Positions 25,915-34,575 of a stretch of DNA of 64,000 nucleotides are shown here, in pieces. This stretch comes from Seleniibacterium sp963677135 (GTDB lineage: Bacteria > Desulfobacterota > Desulfuromonadia > Desulfuromonadales > Geopsychrobacteraceae). Position numbers and translations under genes: made by a program. The first letter of the stretch is position 1. Each line of letters opens with the position of its first letter. Where the stretch lies: NCBI GenBank assembly GCA_963677135.2, contig CAXXLS010000017.1:310001-374000 (forward strand), written 5' to 3'. The notes beneath the pieces are model-generated. The model was not told where the DNA came from. It was given only the letters and a program-made list of their open reading frames with translations, and ran no database searches.

Positions 25915-26673
25915 ATGGCTATGACCCGGGGTTGGTACCGAGCAACAGATTCTCTTCTCCATCGCCTGGATGCGCGCGTCAAGCTGATCCTTGGCGGGGG
26001 GCTGGTCGTCAGCCTGTTTTCAGGCTTCAATCCGGCGCGGATCGGTCTTGTTGCCGTTGTCTGGGGTGTTCTTGCCCTGCTGGCGCGGCAGTCCTTGTCG
26101 GATGCCTGGCGGATTGTCAAAATGCTGAAGTGGCTGCTGCTCTTCTCACTGCTTCTGCATCTGTTGTTTACCCCGGGACGGACTCTGTTCGGGGCGCGCT
26201 GGCTGTCTCTGGACGGCCTGATCAACGGCCTCTGTGTCGATCTGCAGATTCTGCTCGCCGTTCTGCTGTCTCTGCTGATTGCTTCGACCACCTCTCCCGA
26301 AGCCCTGGCGGAAGGCCTCACCGCACTGCTGTCTCCGTTGAAACTGGTCAGGGTGCCGGTGGCGGAAATCGGGGGGATGCTGGTGCTGGTACTTCACTTC
26401 TTCCCCCTGATCAAGAGTGAGATCATCGACCTGAAGGTTCGGAAGACGCCGCAGGGACAGAGCCTGTTGGCGCGTCTGCGCAGCTGGTCTGTGCAGCTTG
26501 AAAGGGTTTTGCTCCGTCTGCTCGACCAGGGGGACGACCTGGCCCGCGCCATCGTTGACGGCACGGCGCCGGTGTCTGCCGATCCTCTGCAGGAACACCG
26601 GAGGATGGGCTTGCTGTCTTTACTGGTTCTGATTGCCGGATTGTCCGGGATCTTTTTTCTCGGGCGGTTATAG
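25915..26673 (+). CDS. EcfT/CbiQ-family energy-coupling transmembrane protein, apparently orphan
   Basis: 252-residue integral membrane protein of the family that couples ECF-transporter substrate proteins to ATPases. LHRLDARVKLILG at the N-terminus is the family's typical first motif, followed by about five helices. The C-terminal coupling region (from about 170) reads QLERVLLRLLDQGDDLARAIVDG. The usual Ala-Arg-Gly coupling motifs are not obvious. No ATPase (EcfA) or S-component lies nearby. The order ecfT-truA-rplM-rpsI is the one seen in Firmicutes, where ecfA genes precede ecfT. It may start at ATG 25915 or 25921; the truA GTG is 2 bp after its stop. Confidence 0.8.
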   Translation: MAMTRGWYRATDSLLHRLDARVKLILGGGLVVSLFSGFNPARIGLVAVVWGVLALLARQSLSDAWRIVKMLKWLLLFSLLLHLLFTPGRTLFGARWLSLDGLINGLCVDLQILLAVLLSLLIASTTSPEALAEGLTALLSPLKLVRVPVAEIGGMLVLVLHFFPLIKSEIIDLKVRKTPQGQSLLARLRSWSVQLERVLLRLLDQGDDLARAIVDGTAPVSADPLQEHRRMGLLSLLVLIAGLSGIFFLGRL

Positions 26674-26675
26674 GC

Positions 26676-27443
26676 GTGCGCCGCATCCGCCTGACCGTGG
26701 CCTATGACGGTACCGATTATGTCGGTTGGCAGCGACAGCCCAACGGTATTTCTGTGCAGCAGCGCCTGGAGGAGGCTGTCTGCGCGTTGACCGGGACTCC
26801 TCACCGGTTACATTCGTCAGGCAGGACCGACGCCGGGGTTCACGCCCGGGGCATGGTCTGCCATTTTGATACCGTCAGCCGTCTCCCCTTAAAGGCCTGG
26901 CGTGACGGTCTGAACAGCAAGCTGTCCGCCGATATCGCGGTTCGGGATGCCGTCGAGGTTGCGCCCGATTTTCATGCCCGCTTTTCCGCTACGGGCAAGC
27001 ATTACCGTTATCTTATTCTCGGATGCCGCACCCGATCTCCCCTGGAACGGCGCATCAGCTGGCATGTCAAGAAACCCCTCGACCTTGCCAGGATGCGAGG
27101 GGCAGCGAGGTCATTCATTGGTGAGCATGATTTTGTTGCTTTCAGAACCTCCGGCTGCGCGGCCAGGACAACGGTCCGAACTGTTTTTGACGTGTCCATC
27201 GAGGCGGACGGTGACCTGATTCGAATTGACGTCAAAGGGAGCGGGTTTCTGAAAAACATGATCCGGATGATGGTGGGAACCCTGGTCGATATCGGCCTCG
27301 GGAAAAGACCGGAGTCCGCTGTCGCCGCCATGCTCAAATCCCCCGAGGACGCCCCTCCGGCTCTGACTGCTCCCGCTCATGGTCTGTGCCTGATGAAGGT
27401 TTATTACGACCTGGAAAGAGGGTTGGCGGATGGCCCGGAATAA
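26676..27443 (+). CDS. truA: tRNA pseudouridine(38-40) synthase TruA
   Basis: Isomerises uridines 38-40 in the tRNA anticodon arm. 255 residues, starting at GTG 26676: MRRIRLTVAYDGTDYVGWQRQ. The catalytic Asp lies in SSGRTDAGVHARG near residue 50. Later motifs are FSATGKHYRYLI and GSGFLKNMIRMMVGTL. It is coupled to the upstream ecfT gene and precedes the ribosomal pair rplM-rpsI. Confidence 0.96.
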   Translation: MRRIRLTVAYDGTDYVGWQRQPNGISVQQRLEEAVCALTGTPHRLHSSGRTDAGVHARGMVCHFDTVSRLPLKAWRDGLNSKLSADIAVRDAVEVAPDFHARFSATGKHYRYLILGCRTRSPLERRISWHVKKPLDLARMRGAARSFIGEHDFVAFRTSGCAARTTVRTVFDVSIEADGDLIRIDVKGSGFLKNMIRMMVGTLVDIGLGKRPESAVAAMLKSPEDAPPALTAPAHGLCLMKVYYDLERGLADGPE

Positions 27444-27469
27444 AGTACTATTTAAAGGTACGAATTGTC

Positions 27470-27498
27470 TTGACAGCTATGACTTAGTCGGATAAGTT
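27470..27498 (+). promoter_or_regulatory. Sigma-70-type promoter for rplM-rpsI
   Basis: TTGACA (27470-27475), a 17-nt spacer and TAAGTT (27493-27498) lie about 55 bp before rplM. The short leader contains GGAGAGG before the start codon. Confidence 0.6.
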
Positions 27499-27553
27499 TA
27501 CCGCTTTGTGAGCCCCACAACCCTTTAAAGATAGATGTTTGGAGAGGAATGCG

Positions 27554-27982
27554 ATGAGCACTCAAGTCGCTAAAGAGCAGGAAGTTGTCAGAGACTGGTA
27601 CGTTGTCGATCTTGCGGACGTTGTCCTTGGTCGTGCAGCGACAGAAATCGCCCGTGTTCTGCGTGGCAAGCACAAGGCGATTTACACCCCCAGTGTAGAT
27701 ACAGGCGATTTTGTTATTGTTGTAAATGCTGACAAGATCAAACTGACCGGTAACAAGCTGGCCGATAAGAAATACTATCGTCACACCGGCTATCCCGGAG
27801 GTCTTCGCGAGATTACCGCCGGAAAGCTGCTTGATAAAAAACCGGAGATGCTGGTTCAGGCTGCTGTCAAAGGCATGCTTCCCAAGAATAAGCTGGGACG
27901 CAAAATGTTCCGTAAACTTAAGGTCTATGCCGGTGGCGAACATCCTCATGCCGCCCAGCAACCTAAAGAACTGAAGATATAA
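27554..27982 (+). CDS. rplM: 50S ribosomal protein L13
   Basis: Early-assembly protein of the large subunit. From ATG 27554 it has 142 residues, the family length, with DWYVVDLADVVLGRAATEIARVLRGKHK, YTP and the GMLPKNKLGRKMFRKLKVY stretch. An in-frame TTG 27539 is less likely, as GGAGAGG (27540-27546) is its own coding sequence and the correct ribosome site for 27554. It is followed 16 bp later by rpsI. Confidence 0.98.
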   Translation: MSTQVAKEQEVVRDWYVVDLADVVLGRAATEIARVLRGKHKAIYTPSVDTGDFVIVVNADKIKLTGNKLADKKYYRHTGYPGGLREITAGKLLDKKPEMLVQAAVKGMLPKNKLGRKMFRKLKVYAGGEHPHAAQQPKELKI

Positions 27983-27998
27983 TCAGGGAGATAGCTAG

Positions 27999-28391
27999 AT
28001 GGCTGAGCAGAAGTTTTATGCAACTGGCAAAAGGAAAACCTCAATCGCCCGTGTCTGGTTGAAGCCGGGGACTGGTGAGATCATTGTTAACAAGCGTCCT
28101 CTGGATGTCTTTTTCGGTCGCGAAACCTCAAAGATGGTTGTTCGCCAGCCTCTTGAGCTGACCAACAATACGGAAAAGTTTGACATTTATGTCAATGTCT
28201 GCGGTGGCGGCGCTTCGGGCCAGGCCGGGGCGATCAAGCACGGTATTACCAAGGCCCTGCTGGAAGTCGACCCGGAACTGCGCGCGGTTCTGAAAAAAGC
28301 CGGCTTCATTACCCGTGACAGCCGTGTTAAAGAACGTAAGAAATACGGTCGTGCTGCCGCTCGCCGGAGTTTCCAGTTCTCCAAACGTTAA
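27999..28391 (+). CDS. rpsI: 30S ribosomal protein S9
   Basis: Small-subunit protein whose C-terminal tail reaches the P-site tRNA. 130 residues: FYATGKRKTSIARVWLKPG near the start, GGGASGQAGAIKHGITKALLE, and the basic tail KKYGRAAARRSFQFSKR. ATG 27999 is preceded by AGGGAG. It ends the rplM-rpsI unit ahead of a terminator. Confidence 0.98.
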   Translation: MAEQKFYATGKRKTSIARVWLKPGTGEIIVNKRPLDVFFGRETSKMVVRQPLELTNNTEKFDIYVNVCGGGASGQAGAIKHGITKALLEVDPELRAVLKKAGFITRDSRVKERKKYGRAAARRSFQFSKR

Positions 28392-28428
28392 TTGCCCGGA
28401 CAATTTCCGTTTGCATACAATTTTTTAC

Positions 28429-28460
28429 AAGGGAAATCCGCAAGGGTTTCCCTTTTTTTA
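28429..28460 (+). terminator. Rho-independent terminator after rpsI
   Basis: AAGGGAAATCC, GCAA loop, GGGTTTCCCTT (28429-28454, one G-U pair), then a T-run. It separates the ribosomal pair from argC. Confidence 0.85.
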
Positions 28461-28601
28461 TCCGTTATTCCCATCTGTTTCTTCCTGAAGGAGAGAGCGG
28501 CGATCTCCTGCCGGGAAGAGTCGGGTGGTTATCTGAAATTCTGTCTGCTGGTCTTGCGGTGATCCGAGGGCCGGGGGACATTGACCGTCTGGAGGTTTGG
28601 T

Positions 28602-29639
28602 ATGATAAATGTTTCGGTCGTCGGCGCAAGTGGCTATACCGGTGTTGAATTGCTGCGGATTTTGGTCAATCATCCGCAGGTGACGCTCTGTTGTGTCACT
28701 TCTCGCCAGCATGAAGGAGCTCCCATCAGCCAGGCCTTCCCCTCCTTGAGCGGGTTCTGCGATCTGACCTGCGAAACCCTTGATGTCGCAAAAATAGCGG
28801 AACGGTCCGATCTGGTTTTTACCGCATTGCCCCATAAATCGGCCATGGAAGTTATTCCCGATTTTCTGGCCGCCGGGTGCAAAGTTGTCGATCTTTCGGC
28901 AGACTATCGGCTCAAAGACAAAGATATTTACGAACAGTGGTACCAGGAGCACACCAGTCCGGCATTGTTGGATGAAGCTGTGTACGGCCTGCCCGAGAGG
29001 TATCGTGATCAGATCAGATCGGCCCGGCTGGTGGCCAATCCCGGCTGCTACCCGACCACCGTTGTGCTCGGGCTGCTCCCGCTGCTTGAAAAGAAACTGA
29101 TCGATTCAAAGACCCTGATTATCGACAGTAAGTCGGGAACCAGCGGGGCCGGTCGCGGAGCCAAGCAGGGCAGTCTTTTTTGTGAAGTGAATGAAGGGTT
29201 CAAGGCCTATGGGGTGGCCAGCCATCGGCACACTCCGGAGATCGAACAGGAGTTGTCCGCCCTTGCCGGAACGGCCGTTCAGGTGAATTTCACCCCTCAT
29301 CTTCTGCCGTTGAACCGGGGAATGCTGTCGACCTGCTATGCTTCGGCAGCAGGGATCCGTTCGGCCCGGGAGCTGATCGACTTGTATCGCGAGAGGTATG
29401 CCGATGAACCCAGCATCCGCATCATGCCCGGTGGCGAACTTCCCAATGTGGCGTATGTTCAGGGCACCAATCTCTGCGATATCGGGCTGGTCTATGATGA
29501 CAGGACCGGGCGGGTTATTGTTGTCAGCGTCATTGACAATCTGGTCAAGGGTGCATCGGGCCAGGCTGTTCAGAACATGAATATCATGTCCGGTTTCGAT
29601 GAGTCCCTCGGGTTGCGTCTTCTGCCGACTTTCCCCTAG
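28602..29639 (+). CDS. argC: N-acetyl-gamma-glutamyl-phosphate reductase
   Basis: NADPH-dependent third step of arginine synthesis. 345 residues from ATG 28602 (MINVSVVGASGYTGVELLRIL), behind GGAGG (28590-28594). The catalytic Cys is in VANPGCYPTT near residue 150, with SGTSGAGRGAKQGSLFCEVN and HRHTPEIEQELS following. A frame extension to 28581 is rejected because it would include the ribosome site. The rpsI-argC neighbourhood is familiar from Geobacter relatives. Confidence 0.97.
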   Translation: MINVSVVGASGYTGVELLRILVNHPQVTLCCVTSRQHEGAPISQAFPSLSGFCDLTCETLDVAKIAERSDLVFTALPHKSAMEVIPDFLAAGCKVVDLSADYRLKDKDIYEQWYQEHTSPALLDEAVYGLPERYRDQIRSARLVANPGCYPTTVVLGLLPLLEKKLIDSKTLIIDSKSGTSGAGRGAKQGSLFCEVNEGFKAYGVASHRHTPEIEQELSALAGTAVQVNFTPHLLPLNRGMLSTCYASAAGIRSARELIDLYRERYADEPSIRIMPGGELPNVAYVQGTNLCDIGLVYDDRTGRVIVVSVIDNLVKGASGQAVQNMNIMSGFDESLGLRLLPTFP

Positions 29640-29697
29640 CCATCATCCCTGGTTGTTTTGTATTATTTAGGGTTAATGCTGTTGGGAGTATTGCACA

Positions 29698-31812
29698 ATG
29701 TCTGAACAACGACAGATTCTGCAGAATTGCCAGATCGTTGAAGAACTGTCAGCGAACGATGCCTTTGTGTCTTTTCAGGTCGTCTGTCCGGACACCGGCC
29801 CGGCCCGGCTGCTTCTAGCGCAACCTCATGCCCGGTTGGCCGTGACCAATGAAGCGGCTTTTTTCGAGCGGGCAGCGCAACTGCAGCAGTTGGACATCGA
29901 GGGCATTTCTCCCCTGGTGGAGGCGGGTTATTTCCAGGAACGGGTGGCCTGCCTTCTGTCCCTGGAAACCGGGCCTTCTCTTCAGGAGCTCCTCGCTCGG
30001 GAGATGACCGCGGGGCGCGCCCTTAATCTGCTTCGCCGTATCATCGCCATGCTCGTTCCGGCCCATGCCCTGAATCTCGGACATGGTTCCCTGAAACCCG
30101 CTTCCATCCTGGTTTTTGACCATGACCGGCCACGACTCATCGATTTCGGCCTGTCTCACTTGTTTCAACTTGATTTCAACAGCGGGGTCGATCCCCGCTT
30201 CTGCAGCCCCGAGCAGGTTCGCGGTGAGCGTGCCGGAACGGCTGCAGATATTTACAGTCTTGGCTGTCTTCTCTACCTGATGCTGGCCGGACGTCCCCCC
30301 TACTCTGGTAGCAATAATTTTTCTATCGCCACCATGCACCTGGAAGGTCGTTTCCCCGAGTTGCCGGAATCTTTTTCCGGGTGCCGCGAGCTGTTGACCG
30401 GCATGACCTGCCTTTCTGCCTCGCAGCGCTTTACCGCCGGTCAGGTCGCCGACAGGCTTGATGCCCTGCTGGAGGACAGCGATTTGCTTGCGGTGACCTG
30501 TGGGACGACGGGCGGCTCTCCGTTAGAACCTTTCGGCGAGGAGCCTGGCGAAGAGGATCCTGAATTGCCTTCTATCTCCTCGAAGGTCGAAGCGTTGCTG
30601 CGTCAGCAGGCACACCTTGCTGCCGAACCGGAAGCAGAACCTTCCGAGGTCACACCGGCAGTTCCCGCCGCCACCGGACTCGGTCGGGAGAAAGCTTCCG
30701 CTCCGCGTCGTTACGTGAGCCTGCTGCTTCTCGGCGTCGTTATTGGCATGGCCCTGTTTCTCGGCTATTCCTATGTTCAGGACGACCCTGCTGCAGTCTC
30801 CCTCGACGCCAGGGAACCTGTGTTTCCGGTCCACACGCTGGATGACTCCCTGATGGCCTGGCATGATCTCGACCTGGCTGTCGCCCGGGGCAAGCTTGAG
30901 GATCTTCTTAAGGACTATCCCCACGATCCGCGGGCTTATAATAATCTCGCCGCATTGTATGCCGCCGGAGGAGACCTCGAGCAGGCCCGGAAACTCCTTG
31001 AACAGGGGCTTGCCACCAATGAGCAGTACCTGACCATGCATCGCAACCTGGGGGCTATTTATGCGGAGTTGGCCAGGAAATCCTACGGCAAGGCCCTGCA
31101 GCTCGACTCCTCCGAGCAGCAGCTGCCGTTACAGGTTTTTTCAAGTCAGGGAATCTATCTGCTCAAAAAAGCCGAAGAGCCGGCTGTTGCGGAAACCGTG
31201 CAGGACGCTGCTCCTGCCGTACCTGTGGAGACGGAAAAAAGTCCCACCGCCCCTGCCGAGTCTGCGGTCGAACCGTCAGCTACGTCGTCCAGTGCCCTCG
31301 CTGCATCGAACTCTGCTGCTGAACGAAGCACCGAGGATGAGACCGGGCCCGCCGAACTGCAGGCTGATGAGGAGTCGGCACCTGCAGTGCAGGAGGTCGC
31401 GGGCCTGCCGGCAATGTCCGACCAGGAGGCTGCTTCTACTCTTCAGGCGGCGAAGGACGAGCGGCTTGAGCAGGCCACGAATGTTCTGGCCAACTGGGCA
31501 AGGGCCTGGTCGACCCACGATGTCGAGGGCTACCTGTCTTATTACGCCGACGACTTTGAACCCGCCGGCGGGCTGGCCCGATCTGAGTGGGAGGCTCAGA
31601 GGCGACGGCGCTTGACGGTTCCCGGCGACATTGAGATTTCTCTTGATGAGGTGAAGATCATCGCTGAAGATGAGAACAGCCTGACCCTCGAGGTGATGCA
31701 GTCCTATCGGAGTGACCGTTACCGTGATGTGACCCGCAAGCAATTCCAGCTGTCCAAGCCCCTCGGCCAGGCTAAAATTCTCAGGGAAAATGCTTTGGAG
31801 ATTATGCGTTGA
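29698..31812 (+). CDS. Membrane pseudokinase with TPR and NTF2-like domains
   Basis: 704 residues. The N-terminal part (about 10-260) is a Ser/Thr kinase-like fold: the C-lobe shows LIDFGLSH (D149), FCSPEQVRG (169-175) and DIYSLGCLLYLMLAGRPPYSG. The catalytic loop reads LGHGSLKPASI (127-137), with no HRD aspartate and no Asn, and there is no lysine at all before K133, so the ATP-anchoring Lys is missing. One membrane helix lies at about 339-359, then TPR-like helices (about 395-470), an Ala/Glu/Pro-rich linker (about 490-590) and a C-terminal NTF2-like domain (WARAWSTHDVEGYLSYYADDF). A related domain ends the overlapping L,D-transpeptidase gene. It likely acts as a binding scaffold rather than an enzyme. 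TTGA overlap with the next gene implies coupling. Confidence 0.8.
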   Translation: MSEQRQILQNCQIVEELSANDAFVSFQVVCPDTGPARLLLAQPHARLAVTNEAAFFERAAQLQQLDIEGISPLVEAGYFQERVACLLSLETGPSLQELLAREMTAGRALNLLRRIIAMLVPAHALNLGHGSLKPASILVFDHDRPRLIDFGLSHLFQLDFNSGVDPRFCSPEQVRGERAGTAADIYSLGCLLYLMLAGRPPYSGSNNFSIATMHLEGRFPELPESFSGCRELLTGMTCLSASQRFTAGQVADRLDALLEDSDLLAVTCGTTGGSPLEPFGEEPGEEDPELPSISSKVEALLRQQAHLAAEPEAEPSEVTPAVPAATGLGREKASAPRRYVSLLLLGVVIGMALFLGYSYVQDDPAAVSLDAREPVFPVHTLDDSLMAWHDLDLAVARGKLEDLLKDYPHDPRAYNNLAALYAAGGDLEQARKLLEQGLATNEQYLTMHRNLGAIYAELARKSYGKALQLDSSEQQLPLQVFSSQGIYLLKKAEEPAVAETVQDAAPAVPVETEKSPTAPAESAVEPSATSSSALAASNSAAERSTEDETGPAELQADEESAPAVQEVAGLPAMSDQEAASTLQAAKDERLEQATNVLANWARAWSTHDVEGYLSYYADDFEPAGGLARSEWEAQRRRRLTVPGDIEISLDEVKIIAEDENSLTLEVMQSYRSDRYRDVTRKQFQLSKPLGQAKILRENALEIMR

Positions 31813-33143
31813 GCCGAAAATACCTCATATATTTCGGGTTGCTGATAACGGTCATCGGGCTGAGCGGCGCGAAGGTCGGAGCGCTCCTGCCCCAGCAGGA
31901 TCATTCCCCTGTGAGCATGCCTTTTTTGAAGGTCGGACTTGAAGGCTGGACCCGCAATATGGCCACCGACCCGGTCCTCGAACAACTCAATCTCAGGATC
32001 GCCCGAAATCCGGATGATTATGAAGCCTGCCTGCTGAAAGGGCTGCTCTTGTTTCAGAACGGCGCCCTGGCCGAAGCGATTAATGAACTGCGGGACCTCA
32101 CCGAGAAGGCTCCCCGATTTCAGCTCGCTCATCTCGTCCTCGGGGATTTGCTGATCGCCCGCTATGGCCGCTTCGAACCCCTGATGGCGGATCGCCTCGG
32201 AACCGAGATCGGGGACGCTGAAAAGGCCCAGATCCGGCGTTTGCAGAGTGAGGCCAGGGCCCGCTTGAAAGGCTATCTCTCCCTGGTTGGGAACACTGCC
32301 GTTCCGGAACTGCTGCTGTCCCTGAGCCCCGATACGGACTATGCTCTGGTGGTGGATAAAGGTAAAAACCGCCTTTATGTGTTTCATAATTCCGGGGGCG
32401 GCCTGCCTCCGCAACTGGTGGACCATTTCTATATCGTGCTTGGCAAGGTTCCTGGTGACAAGGTCCGGGAGGGTGATCTGAAAACTCCCAGCGGCGTTTA
32501 TTTCGTGACCAGCTATCTGCCTGATGAAATACTGCCGCCGCTTTACGGCGCCGGCGCGTTTCCGGTCAACTATCCGAACGAACTTGATCGCCGCCTGCGT
32601 AAAACCGGGCAGGGGATCTGGCTGCACGGTACGGACAAATCCCTGTACAGCCGGCCTCCGCTGGACAGCGAGGGGTGCGTGGTTCTGACCAATGAAGAGT
32701 TTAATGATATTGTTCAGTATGTGGACGTCGGACGCACTCCCGTCATTATCAGTGATCATGTCAAATGGATATCCAGCCAGCAGTGGCTGAAAGAAAATGT
32801 CGAGATACAGGCGGCCCTGGAGACGTGGCGCCAGCGCTGGGAAAGCTCGGATCTGGAGGGGTATCTGGATTTTTACGCCAGTGATTTCTGGAGCCGTGAC
32901 CATAATGAGCAGAGCTGGGCAGCCTACAAGAAGCAGGTCTTTTCAGGAAAAACCTATCAGAAAATAGAGTTTTCCGACCTGTCCCTGTTTTCCTATCCTG
33001 CCGGGGATCGCCAGCGGCCCATGGTGGTGGCCAATTTCACTCAGCACTACCGGTCCAACAATTTCAACGGTGATATGAGGAAACGGCTGTACCTGGTCAA
33101 GGAAGGGGAGGACTGGAAAATTCTTTACGAAGGGCACCAGTAG
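31809..33143 (+). CDS. L,D-transpeptidase (YkuD) with TPR and C-terminal NTF2-like domain
   Basis: 444 residues, starting at TTG 31809. An N-terminal helix (about 5-22) is a signal or anchor. A helical TPR-like region runs from about 55 to 160, and the YkuD domain from about 176 to 315. The active-site signature is H273-G-T near IWLHGT and S288-E-G-C290-V. Such enzymes make 3-3 peptidoglycan cross-links or attach/detach lipoproteins in the periplasm. The last 110 residues (ALETWRQRWESSDLEGYLDFYASDF) form an NTF2-like domain, as in Cds6-type proteins, resembling the end of the preceding pseudokinase. Exact substrate is unknown. Confidence 0.88.
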   Translation: MSRKYLIYFGLLITVIGLSGAKVGALLPQQDHSPVSMPFLKVGLEGWTRNMATDPVLEQLNLRIARNPDDYEACLLKGLLLFQNGALAEAINELRDLTEKAPRFQLAHLVLGDLLIARYGRFEPLMADRLGTEIGDAEKAQIRRLQSEARARLKGYLSLVGNTAVPELLLSLSPDTDYALVVDKGKNRLYVFHNSGGGLPPQLVDHFYIVLGKVPGDKVREGDLKTPSGVYFVTSYLPDEILPPLYGAGAFPVNYPNELDRRLRKTGQGIWLHGTDKSLYSRPPLDSEGCVVLTNEEFNDIVQYVDVGRTPVIISDHVKWISSQQWLKENVEIQAALETWRQRWESSDLEGYLDFYASDFWSRDHNEQSWAAYKKQVFSGKTYQKIEFSDLSLFSYPAGDRQRPMVVANFTQHYRSNNFNGDMRKRLYLVKEGEDWKILYEGHQ

Positions 33144-33476
33144 TTATTTCCGAACCTCCAGGCGCTGCATGAGCAGTTCGAGGTCCAGCCGGTAATGCGT
33201 GGCGACTTCCTCGATGGTCGCAAAGAGCATCTCGCAGCAGATACAGTGGCCGGTTTCGGCTTCGTATTCCCTCATGACCCTGATCGCTTCCGGATAACGA
33301 TCAAGCACATCAAGCAGGGTGTCCTCTTTGTGGAGCACGCTTCGGATTCCTTTCATTGCTCGTCTCATGGCGCACGGCTGATCAAGCATAGCATTGTCCG
33401 GGGTGGATCCCAAGAGGGAGACCCTCCTTTTCAGTTTCCGAGCCATAGGGCCGCCAGGGAGTAAATTCATTGACAT
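33144..33476 (-). CDS. DUF1858-type small protein
   Basis: The conserved part is the C-terminal 65 or so residues: VLHKEDTLLDVLDRYPEAI, then GHCICCEMLFATIEEVATHY and a final LDLELLMQRL. This matches DUF1858, a small helical domain with a Cys pair (CICC) whose function is not established. The start is uncertain. ATG 33476 has AGAAGG upstream and gives 110 residues; TTG 33413 has a strong AGGAGG, and ATG 33368 leaves just the domain. The longer frame to 33674 would overlap queA and is rejected. It is convergent with the transpeptidase and divergent from queA, only 54 bp away. Confidence 0.7.
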   Translation of the reverse strand: MSMNLLPGGPMARKLKRRVSLLGSTPDNAMLDQPCAMRRAMKGIRSVLHKEDTLLDVLDRYPEAIRVMREYEAETGHCICCEMLFATIEEVATHYRLDLELLMQRLEVRK

Positions 33477-33530
33477 TGACTGCCTTCTGTGATTTTCTAG
33501 GGCGCTGTTTGACGGAGATGGAAGCACTGA

Positions 33531-34565
33531 ATGCGGTTGACGGAATTTGATTATTATTTGCCTGAGGAACTGATCGCCCAGCAGCCGAGTGAGCGCCGTG
33601 ACGGTGCCCGGATGATGGTTCTCGATCGTGGTAACGGACAGCGGGTCAGTACTGAATTCCGTAAGATTGTTCAATATTTCAAGCCGGGGGACGTTCTGGT
33701 CTGTAATGACACCAGAGTCATTCCGGCTCGTTTGTTAGGTAAAAAGACGACCGGGGCCAAAGTCGAAATATTCCTGGTTCGGCCCGTCGCCGGTGCACAG
33801 TATGAAGATTGGCTGTGCCTGACCAAGAGCTCCAAAAGCCTGAAGCCGGGTACGGTGGTCGAGATCTCAGCAGATCTGACCGCGGAGGTCATGGAAGAAG
33901 CCGACGTGGCGCACCGGCAGGTCCGGTTCCGCGGGTCCGGGGATTTCATGCAGCTGGTTGAGCAGGTCGGTCATCTGCCACTGCCGCCCTATATAAAAAG
34001 GCCTGATGAACGCTCCGACCGACAGCGCTATCAGACCGTTTTCGCCCGGGAGAGGGGTGCGGTTGCCGCGCCGACGGCCGGGTTGCATTTTACCGAAGAA
34101 ATTTTAGGACAGCTGGAGGCCGCAGGTGTTATCATTGCGCCTTTAACGCTGCACGTCGGACTTGGAACTTTTCTGCCGGTCAGGGTCGACGATATTCGTG
34201 AGCACAAGATGCATTCCGAAATCTATCAGATACCCGAAGACACGGCCGCCGCTGTCAATCGCGCCCGCCAGCTGGGGCACAGGGTGTTTGCGCTGGGAAC
34301 GACCAGTGCCAGAGCTCTTGAAACGGCAGCATCCGACGACGGGATTCTTAACCCGGGCAGAGGGGACAGCGACATTTTTATTTATCCGGGTTATCAATTC
34401 AAGGTCACCGACGCCCTGATAACCAATTTTCATCTGCCGAAATCGACCCTGCTTATGTTGGTTTCGGCTTTTGCGGGTAAAGAATGTATCCTTTCTGCGT
34501 ATCACCAGGCTGTTGAGGAACGTTTTCGGTTCTTCAGCTACGGTGATTGCATGCTGATATTGTGA
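33531..34565 (+). CDS. queA: S-adenosylmethionine:tRNA ribosyltransferase-isomerase
   Basis: Adds epoxycyclopentanediol from SAM to preQ1 in tRNA, the penultimate queuosine step. 344 residues, full length: MRLTEFDYYLPEELIAQQP at the start, then CNDTRVIPARLLGKK, VAAPTAGLHFTEE and LHVGLGTFLPVR. ATG 33531 has a modest GGAG upstream. It is followed 10 bp later by tgt, the enzyme that inserts preQ1, so the pair forms a queuosine unit. The sec genes follow. Confidence 0.97.
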   Translation: MRLTEFDYYLPEELIAQQPSERRDGARMMVLDRGNGQRVSTEFRKIVQYFKPGDVLVCNDTRVIPARLLGKKTTGAKVEIFLVRPVAGAQYEDWLCLTKSSKSLKPGTVVEISADLTAEVMEEADVAHRQVRFRGSGDFMQLVEQVGHLPLPPYIKRPDERSDRQRYQTVFARERGAVAAPTAGLHFTEEILGQLEAAGVIIAPLTLHVGLGTFLPVRVDDIREHKMHSEIYQIPEDTAAAVNRARQLGHRVFALGTTSARALETAASDDGILNPGRGDSDIFIYPGYQFKVTDALITNFHLPKSTLLMLVSAFAGKECILSAYHQAVEERFRFFSYGDCMLIL

Positions 34566-34575
34566 TTAGCGAGAC

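Noticed and set aside
33477..33674. Longer N-terminus of the DUF1858 gene overlapping queA
   Set aside because: Residues are not family-like and the extension would run 140 bp into queA on the opposite strand.
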